Source of the DNA: JBFWVD01 sp050246915
Lineage (GTDB): Bacteria > Actinomycetota > Acidimicrobiia > Acidimicrobiales > Ilumatobacteraceae
NCBI GenBank assembly: GCA_050246915.1
Contig: JBFWVD010000049.1
Span: 1-38,455, forward strand
Reading direction: 5' to 3'
DNA length: 38,455 nt
In this document: positions 33,415 through 38,455 of the stretch, piece by piece
Layout of the letters: each line of letters begins with the position of its first letter
Numbering within the stretch: the first letter of the stretch is position 1
Made by a program: the position numbers and the translations under genes
The notes under the pieces: generated by a model
The model's database searches: none
Seen by the model: the letters and a program-made list of their open reading frames with translations, nothing else
What the model was told of the DNA's origin: nothing

Positions 33415-33440
33415 CGCACGCGTCCATAGACGCGTGCGCT
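33413..33440 (+). promoter_or_regulatory. attenuator hairpin overlapping the leader stop codon
   Basis: AGCGCACGCGTC pairs perfectly over 12 bases with GACGCGTGCGCT around the loop CATA. The left arm includes part of the leader TAG stop. A ribosome that reaches the stop would melt this hairpin; one stalled at the Val codons would cover its left arm. Its right arm (CGTG at 33433-33436) can also pair with CACG at 33441-33444, where the terminator's left arm begins. Confidence 0.75.
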
Positions 33441-33441
33441 C

Positions 33442-33474
33442 ACGACCTCCCAGACGGGAGGTCGTTTCGTTTTT
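33442..33474 (+). terminator. ilvB attenuator terminator
   Basis: ACGACCTCCC (33442-33451) and GGGAGGTCGT (33456-33465) form a perfect 10-base-pair stem with loop AGAC, followed by TTCGTTTTT. It lies between the leader peptide and ilvB with 92 bases to the ilvB start, as expected for an intrinsic terminator that ends transcription when amino acids are plentiful. Confidence 0.88.
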
Positions 33475-33566
33475 CAGAGCAGATTTCGCCGTCATCACTC
33501 AGCACACGATCCAGCAGTCATGAACCAGCAAGCACGTTCGGCCCGGGGAAGGAAAGGACCACAACG

Positions 33567-35309
33567 ATGAAGCTCACCGGAGCCCAAGCACTGATCAAGA
33601 GTCTCGAGATGGAACAGGTCGAGGTCATCTTCGGTCTCCCCGGTGGCTGCATCTTGCCGGCGTACGATCCGTTGCTCGATTCGCCCATCCGCCACATCCT
33701 CGTGCGCCACGAACAAGGCGCCGGCCACATGGCCGAGGGCTACGCACAGGTCACTGGTCGCCCCGGCGTGGCCATGGTGACCAGCGGCCCGGCTGCCACA
33801 AACCTCGTGACCCCGCTGTGCGACGCGTACATGGACTCCATCCCCATGGTCGCCATCACCGGGCAGGTGGCCACGACCGCCATCGGCACCGACGCGTTCC
33901 AGGAGTGCGACACCATCGGCATCACCCGCTCGGTGACGAAGCACAACGAACTGATCATGACGGCGCAGGACATCCCGCGTGTCGTGCGTGAGGCGTTCCA
34001 CATCGCCTCGACCGGTCGTCCTGGCCCCGTGCTCATCGATGTGCCCAAGGACGTCCTCACCGGCACCATGGATTGGTACTGGCCAACGGACGAAGAAGTG
34101 CTCGCCGGCCTTCCGGGCTACCGGCCGAACACCAAGGGCCATCCCCGGATGATCCGTGAAGCGGCCAAGTTGATCCTGGCGTCCGAACGCCCGGTGATCT
34201 ACGCCGGTGGCGGCATCTTGAAGGCCCGAGCCGCGGAGGCATTGCGCGAGCTCGCGGAACTGGTGCAGATCCATGTGGTCACCACGCTCATGGCGCGTGG
34301 AGCGTTCCCCGATCGTCATCCGCTCGCGCTCGGGATGCCAGGCATGCACGGCAACGCAGTGGCGGTCACGTCGCTGCAGAAGGCCGATCTGCTCATCAAC
34401 CTCGGGGCCCGCTTCGATGACCGCGTCACCGGCAAGGTGAGCGCGTTCGCTCCCGACGCCAAGATCATCCACGTCGACATCGACCCGGCCGAGCAAGGCA
34501 AGGTCCGCCGGCCCGACGTGCCGATCGTGGGCGATTGCCGTCAGGTGATCGAGGAGATCACCCGTGAGATCCGCAACTTGCTCGGTGCGGGCGAGACCCG
34601 AGCCGACACCAGCGCATGGAAGCAGCGCGTGAGTGGATGGCAGGAGCTCTATCCCTATCGCTACGAGCCGTCGCTCCCGGGCGAGGCCCTCAAGCCGCAG
34701 TTCTGCCTCGAGACCCTGCGTGATTCGGTGCCCCACGACACGATCGTGGTGTCGGGCGTTGGGCAGCATCAGATGTGGGCGTCGCAGTACTGGAAGTTCG
34801 ATCATCCCTACACCTGGGTGAACTCCGGGGGACTCGGCACGATGGGCTTTGCCGTGCCGGCCGCCATCGGCGCCAAGGTGGCGATGCCCGACAAGACCGT
34901 GTGGGCCATCGATGGTGACGGCTGCTTCCAGATGACCGCGCAGGAACTCGTGACCGCGACCATCGAACGCATTCCGGTGAAGGTCGCCATCTTGAACAAC
35001 TCGTACCTGGGCATGGTGCGTCAGTGGCAGGAGATGTTCTACGACGAGCGCTACAGCGAGGTGTACCTCTCACCCGAGGTGCCCGACTTCGTGAAGTGGG
35101 CTGAAGCCATGGGTTGCGTCGGCATCCGCGTCGATTCGCCTGAAGAGGTGCAGCCGGCCATCGACAAGGCCAATGCCATCGATGACCGCCCGGTGGTGGT
35201 CGACTTCCGTACCGACGCGTCGGAGAAGGTGTTCCCGATGGTGCCGGCCGGCATGGCCAACGACGAGATCGTCCTGCCCCAGGGCCAGGACAAGCGGTTC
35301 TTGGTGTAG
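33567..35309 (+). CDS. ilvB: acetolactate synthase large subunit
   Basis: The catalytic subunit joins two pyruvates, or pyruvate with 2-oxobutyrate, using thiamine diphosphate and FAD, committing carbon to Val, Leu and Ile. The 580-residue protein has the catalytic Glu49 (VRHEQGAGHMAEGYA), the FAD and middle domain from about 190, and the thiamine diphosphate motif beginning DGDGCFQMTAQEL and ending NNSYLGMV. AAGGAAAGGA lies about 8 bases before the ATG, in contrast to the leaderless starts elsewhere. It is first in ilvB–ilvN–ilvC, with an attenuator upstream. Unlike some relatives it has no long N-terminal extension. Confidence 0.97.
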   Translation: MKLTGAQALIKSLEMEQVEVIFGLPGGCILPAYDPLLDSPIRHILVRHEQGAGHMAEGYAQVTGRPGVAMVTSGPAATNLVTPLCDAYMDSIPMVAITGQVATTAIGTDAFQECDTIGITRSVTKHNELIMTAQDIPRVVREAFHIASTGRPGPVLIDVPKDVLTGTMDWYWPTDEEVLAGLPGYRPNTKGHPRMIREAAKLILASERPVIYAGGGILKARAAEALRELAELVQIHVVTTLMARGAFPDRHPLALGMPGMHGNAVAVTSLQKADLLINLGARFDDRVTGKVSAFAPDAKIIHVDIDPAEQGKVRRPDVPIVGDCRQVIEEITREIRNLLGAGETRADTSAWKQRVSGWQELYPYRYEPSLPGEALKPQFCLETLRDSVPHDTIVVSGVGQHQMWASQYWKFDHPYTWVNSGGLGTMGFAVPAAIGAKVAMPDKTVWAIDGDGCFQMTAQELVTATIERIPVKVAILNNSYLGMVRQWQEMFYDERYSEVYLSPEVPDFVKWAEAMGCVGIRVDSPEEVQPAIDKANAIDDRPVVVDFRTDASEKVFPMVPAGMANDEIVLPQGQDKRFLV

Positions 35310-35322
35310 AGGAGCAGGGACA

Positions 35323-35847
35323 ATGAGCAGTCAAGAGCATCACATCGTCTCGGCACTGGTCGAGAACAAGTTCGGGGTCTTGGCCCGTGTCGCGTCGTTG
35401 TTCGCCCGTCGTGGGTTCAACATCGTCTCGTTGGCTGTCGCCCCGACCGAAGTTCCAGAACTGAGCCGCATCACCATCGTGGTCGACGCCGAGTCGGCGC
35501 CACTCGAGCAGGTCACCAAGCAGCTGTACAAGTTGATCAACGTGGTGAAGGTGACCGAACTCGACCCACGGGCCAGCGTGCAACGCGAGTTGCTCATGGC
35601 CACGATCCGGGCCGATCTGGCGCAGCGCGGTGACGTGCTCGATCTGGTCAGCGTTTTCGAGGGGAAGATCCTCAACGTCGGAGCCGACGCGATCACCATC
35701 GCGCTCGATGGCCAGCCGGCCAAGCTCGACGACTTTGAGGAGCTCCTGCGCGGTTATGGCATTGTGGAACTCGCCCGGTCCGGCCGGGTCGCGCTTCCCA
35801 AATTGGACAAGACGGCGTTGCGCGCCGTGAAGGGAAAGGCAAGCTGA
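35323..35847 (+). CDS. ilvN: acetolactate synthase small regulatory subunit
   Basis: IlvN activates IlvB and gives feedback inhibition by valine through its ACT domain. The 174-residue protein has the ACT core HIVSALVENKFGVLARVASLFARRGFNI (residues about 7-34) with the Asn and Gly positions typical of the valine site. The C-terminal ALS_ss domain includes RELLMATIRAD and ends near LPKLDKTALR. The start at ATG 35323 follows GAGGAG and lies 13 bases after the ilvB stop. Its stop overlaps the ilvC ATG by one base. Confidence 0.97.
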   Translation: MSSQEHHIVSALVENKFGVLARVASLFARRGFNIVSLAVAPTEVPELSRITIVVDAESAPLEQVTKQLYKLINVVKVTELDPRASVQRELLMATIRADLAQRGDVLDLVSVFEGKILNVGADAITIALDGQPAKLDDFEELLRGYGIVELARSGRVALPKLDKTALRAVKGKAS

Positions 35848-36875
35848 TGGCAGCCACCGTCTACTACGAGGCCGACGCTGATCGGTCCATCATCCTGGGC
35901 CGCAAGGTCGCCATCGTGGGCTACGGCTCACAAGGTCACGCGCACGCGCTGAACCTCAAGGACTCCGGCGTGGAGGTGTGTGTTGCCCTGCGTCCCGGCT
36001 CGTCGTCGTCGGCCAAGGCAGCGTCGGCCGGGCTGGATGTGAAGTCCATCGCTGATGCCACGAAGTGGGCCGACGTGATCATGATCCTCGCTCCCGACAC
36101 CGAGCAGAAGAAGATCTACGACGCCGACATCGCTCCCAACCTCACCGCCGGCAAGGCGTTGGCGTTCGCGCACGGCTTCAACATCCGCTTCGGTCGTATC
36201 ACCCCGCCCGCCGGCGTCGACGTGATCATGGCCGCCCCCAAGGGCCCCGGGCATCTGGTGCGTCGCACCTACACCGAGGGCGGCGGGGTGCCGTGCCTCA
36301 TCGCCGTGGCCCAGGACGGCACCGGCAACGCCAAGGCACTTGCGCTGTCATATGCCGATGCCATCGGTGGCACCCGCGCCGGTGTCATCGAGACCACGTT
36401 CTCGGAAGAGACCGAGACCGATCTCTTCGGCGAGCAGGTCGTGTTGTGCGGCGGCCTCACGTCGCTGGTGCAGGCGGGGTTCGAGACGCTGGTCGAGGCG
36501 GGCTATCAGCCCGAGATGGCGTACTTCGAGTGCCTGCACGAGGTGAAGCTCATCGTCGACCTCATGTACGAGGAGGGCATCGCCGGTATGCGCTACTCCA
36601 TCTCCGATACCGCCGAGTACGGCGATGTGACCCGCGGGCCGCGCATCATCACCCCGTCGACCAAGGCCGAGATGAAGAAGATCCTCGAGGAGATCACGTC
36701 GGGCAAGTTCGCCGATGAGTGGATCGCCGAGTCGGAGTCGGGCCGCAAGAACTTCGGAGCGTTGCAGGACAAGGGCCGTGCTCATCCGATCGAGGTCGTG
36801 GGCGGGCAGCTGCGGTCGATGATGCCGTGGATCGGTGCCGGCAAGACCAAGGTGGCCGACGCCTCCGGCGGCTGA
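35847..36875 (+). CDS. ilvC: ketol-acid reductoisomerase (NADP+), class I
   Basis: IlvC isomerises and reduces acetolactate or acetohydroxybutyrate with Mg2+ and NADPH. The 342-residue length is that of class I (short) enzymes. The Rossmann loop GYGSQGHAHA is at residues 25-34. The NADPH-selective turn after it (RPGSSS around 49-54) has Arg and Ser residues that bind the 2'-phosphate. FAHGFNI and the C-terminal knotted domain with CLHEVKLIVDLMYEEGI carry the metal-binding Asp and Glu. It is the last gene of the ilvBNC operon, and a strong hairpin follows 25 bases later. Confidence 0.97.
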   Translation: MAATVYYEADADRSIILGRKVAIVGYGSQGHAHALNLKDSGVEVCVALRPGSSSSAKAASAGLDVKSIADATKWADVIMILAPDTEQKKIYDADIAPNLTAGKALAFAHGFNIRFGRITPPAGVDVIMAAPKGPGHLVRRTYTEGGGVPCLIAVAQDGTGNAKALALSYADAIGGTRAGVIETTFSEETETDLFGEQVVLCGGLTSLVQAGFETLVEAGYQPEMAYFECLHEVKLIVDLMYEEGIAGMRYSISDTAEYGDVTRGPRIITPSTKAEMKKILEEITSGKFADEWIAESESGRKNFGALQDKGRAHPIEVVGGQLRSMMPWIGAGKTKVADASGG

Positions 36876-36900
36876 CGCTCCTCGAACTCCTGATCCAGCA

Positions 36901-36943
36901 ACAAGAGCAAATCCCGACCTTGTGGGTCGGGATTTGCTCTTGT
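36901..36943. terminator. strong bidirectional-type hairpin after ilvC
   Basis: Arms of 19 perfectly paired bases (36901-36919 and 36925-36943) enclose the loop TTGTG. The T-run is weak (GTT after the stem). It probably ends the ilvBNC transcript. A TAGGGT at 36944-36949, immediately after it, could serve as the metY -10 box, so the end of one unit and the start of the next may overlap. Confidence 0.8.
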
Positions 36944-37002
36944 TAGGGTTCCGCCGTCTCGCCGAGGAGGCGAAGCGATGTCCATCGACAGGGGAATCAC
37001 AC

Positions 37003-38316
37003 ATGAGTGACAGCTGGGGTTTCGAGACCAAACAGATCCATGCCGGGCAGGAGGCCGATCCAACGACCGGCGCCCGGGCCATGCCGATCTACCAGACGAC
37101 GAGCTATGTGTTCCGGGACTCCCAACACGCGGCGAACCTGTTCGGCCTGGCCGAGGTCGGCAACATCTACACCCGCATCATGAACCCCACGCAGGGCGTG
37201 TTCGAGGCCCGCATCGCGGCGCTCGAAGGCGCTCCCGTCACGGCGCTCGGCATCCCCGGCGCGCTGGCCGTCGCATCCGGTCAAGCGGCCGAGACGTTGG
37301 CCATCTTGAACCTCGCCGAGTCCGGCGATCATGTCGTCGCATCGGCTGCGCTGTACGGCGGCACGTACAACTTGCTGCACTACACGCTGCCCAAGATGGG
37401 CATCGAGACGACGTTCATCGACGAGCCTGACGATCTCGATGCGTGGCGCGCGGCCATCCGGCCGAACACGAAGGTCTTCTTCGGCGAGACGTTGGCCAAC
37501 CCCAAGAACCAGTTCCTCGACATCGAGGGCATCTCGGCGATCGCCCACGAGAACGGCATCCCGCTCATGGTGGACAACACGGTCCCGTCGCCATGGTTGC
37601 TGCGCCCGTTCGAGTGGGGCGCCGACATCGTCCTGCACTCGGCTACGAAGTTCATCGGGGGTCATGGCACGTCGATCGGCGGCATCATCGCCGACGGCGG
37701 CACGTTCGACTTCGGTGCTTCGGGTCGGTTCCCGAACTTCACCGAACCCGACCCGAGCTATCACGGCCTGGCGTACTGGCCGGCACTCGGCCATGGAGCA
37801 TTCGTGCTCAAAGCGCGCGTCCAGCTGTTGCGCGACATCGGTGCCGCCATCACGCCGTTCAACTCGTTCCTGTTCCTGCAGGGCGTCGAGACCTTGTCGT
37901 TGCGCATGGAGCGTCACAACTCGAACGCCCAGAAGGTCGCCGAGTGGCTGGCCCAGCGCGACGAGGTGGAGTCGGTGCAGTACGCCGGTCTGCCATCGAG
38001 CCCGTGGCACGAGCGCGGCAAGAAGCTCACCGGTGGCAAGGGCTTCGGGTCGGTGCCGGCGTTCATCATCAAGGGAGGACGTGAGGCCGGTCAGAAGTTC
38101 GTGGAGGGCCTGCAGCTCCACAGCCACGTGGCCAATATCGGTGACGTGCGCAGCTTGGCCATTCATCCCGCGTCGACCACGCACTCGCAGCTGACCGAGG
38201 CCGAGCAGCTCTCGACCGGTGTGCATCCCGGTCTCGTGCGTTTGAGCGTCGGACTCGAGTCGATCGACGACATCCTTGCCGACCTCGAGTTGGGTTTCGC
38301 TGCCGCCAAGAGCTGA
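37003..38316 (+). CDS. metY: O-acetylhomoserine sulfhydrylase family enzyme
   Basis: A PLP enzyme that makes homocysteine from O-acetylhomoserine and sulfide; related family members can use other activated homoserines or thiols. The 437-residue length suits the MetY type rather than MetB (about 380). The PLP lysine is Lys216 in SATKFIGGHG. Other marks are GFETKQIHAGQ, PIYQTTSYVF, VASGQAAETLAILNL, LYGGTYNLL and VDNTVPSPWLLRP. AGGGGA lies 7 bases before the ATG. A ten-codon open frame from ATG 36978 ends across the metY start in another frame. It might tune expression or be chance. No riboswitch structure was recognised. Homoserine acetyltransferase (metX) is not in the window. Confidence 0.94.
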   Translation: MSDSWGFETKQIHAGQEADPTTGARAMPIYQTTSYVFRDSQHAANLFGLAEVGNIYTRIMNPTQGVFEARIAALEGAPVTALGIPGALAVASGQAAETLAILNLAESGDHVVASAALYGGTYNLLHYTLPKMGIETTFIDEPDDLDAWRAAIRPNTKVFFGETLANPKNQFLDIEGISAIAHENGIPLMVDNTVPSPWLLRPFEWGADIVLHSATKFIGGHGTSIGGIIADGGTFDFGASGRFPNFTEPDPSYHGLAYWPALGHGAFVLKARVQLLRDIGAAITPFNSFLFLQGVETLSLRMERHNSNAQKVAEWLAQRDEVESVQYAGLPSSPWHERGKKLTGGKGFGSVPAFIIKGGREAGQKFVEGLQLHSHVANIGDVRSLAIHPASTTHSQLTEAEQLSTGVHPGLVRLSVGLESIDDILADLELGFAAAKS

Positions 38317-38369
38317 CGCGGCGCTGAGGTTCGGCCCAGCCCTGCGATTTGGCCCGCCGGACAGGCGTT

Positions 38370-38408
38370 CCGAAGGTTGTGATCGCTCAGCGATCACAAC
38401 CTTCGGAC
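38370..38408. repeat. intergenic palindrome, copy 2
   Basis: A perfect 18-base-pair stem (38370-38387 with 38391-38408) has a three-base loop, TCA. The central 32 bases are nearly identical to copy 1 at 20696. It sits 53 bases after metY. Here the outer stem is fully paired, while copy 1 is paired only over its inner 12 bases. No poly-T follows. It is likely a dispersed palindromic element or a 3' end structure. Confidence 0.8.
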
Positions 38409-38455
38409 CCTGACGGCGTGGATCAGCGCTGCGTGCCGTCGACCGAGCCGCTGCG

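Noticed and set aside
33290..33566. T-box leader upstream of ilvB
   Set aside because: There is no specifier loop or conserved T-box sequence. The leader peptide and terminator explain the region better.
36944..37002. possible SAM riboswitch upstream of metY
   Set aside because: Only about 60 bases lie between the terminator and the start codon. No multi-helix SAM aptamer pattern could be drawn.
36997..38397. 466-residue minus-strand open frame opposite metY
   Set aside because: It is a shadow of a well-supported PLP enzyme; it even runs through the palindromic repeat.
1..38455. CRISPR array, prophage, transposase or defence system
   Set aside because: No regularly spaced repeats, integrase, transposase or known defence genes are visible. 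The genes are mostly core metabolism and signalling.

Overview
The window looks like one chromosomal segment, with one assembly gap, from a high-GC actinobacterium. It is most likely a member of Acidimicrobiia close to Ilumatobacter-type lineages. That placement is inferred from the high-GC codon use, the actinobacterial galU–moeA–moaC–GlpR/SepX gene order, GatCAB, the PASTA-domain kinase, an actinobacterial-type sensor kinase and the frequent lack of Shine-Dalgarno sequences. It is not based on any database search. Gene density is high and no intergenic stretch exceeds 300 bases. No insertion sequence, prophage or CRISPR array is visible.

Region 1 (1–5.5 kb): a CIRCE-like operator lies at the left edge, followed by galU, a convergent glycolipid-binding-family gene, a MoeA/gephyrin homologue, moaA, moaC and a small three-helix membrane protein. 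In Corynebacterium a MoeA-like protein (Glp) and a small membrane receptor (GlpR; SepX in Streptomyces) act in cell division, and the two genes sit in a similar neighbourhood here. A tRNA-Ala(CGC) with a strong terminator closes the block.

Region 2 (5.5–12.2 kb): a LolD/MacB-type ABC exporter (FtsX-like permease plus ATPase) is divergent from a NarL-type two-component pair, followed by a universal stress protein and a YhhN-family membrane protein.

Region 3 (12.2–23 kb): an anchored hypothetical protein, a PknB-like kinase with four PASTA repeats, a short-chain dehydrogenase, a small exported or pilin-like protein, a 917-residue PAS/GAF/GGDEF diguanylate cyclase, an SCP2 protein, an Est30-like esterase, lgt and a PAS–LuxR regulator that overlaps lgt tail to tail.

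Region 4 (23–31 kb): the gatCAB operon, then apbE, a ferric-reductase-like heme membrane protein and a Pro/Thr-rich exported protein. An ATP-grasp ligase and argJ follow on the minus strand.

Region 5 (31–38.4 kb): branched-chain amino acid synthesis. ilvD is divergent from argJ and runs into a 100-N gap. A truncated PH-like membrane protein follows on the other strand, then ilvB–ilvN–ilvC and metY. Upstream of ilvB is a complete attenuator: a 15-codon leader peptide dense in Leu/Val/Ile codons, a hairpin over its stop codon, and an intrinsic terminator.

The signals most worth follow-up are the ilvB leader, the Glp/GlpR-like pair, the CIRCE operator, a near-identical intergenic palindrome present twice, and TANNNT boxes placed 6–10 bases before several start codons, which suggest leaderless transcripts.
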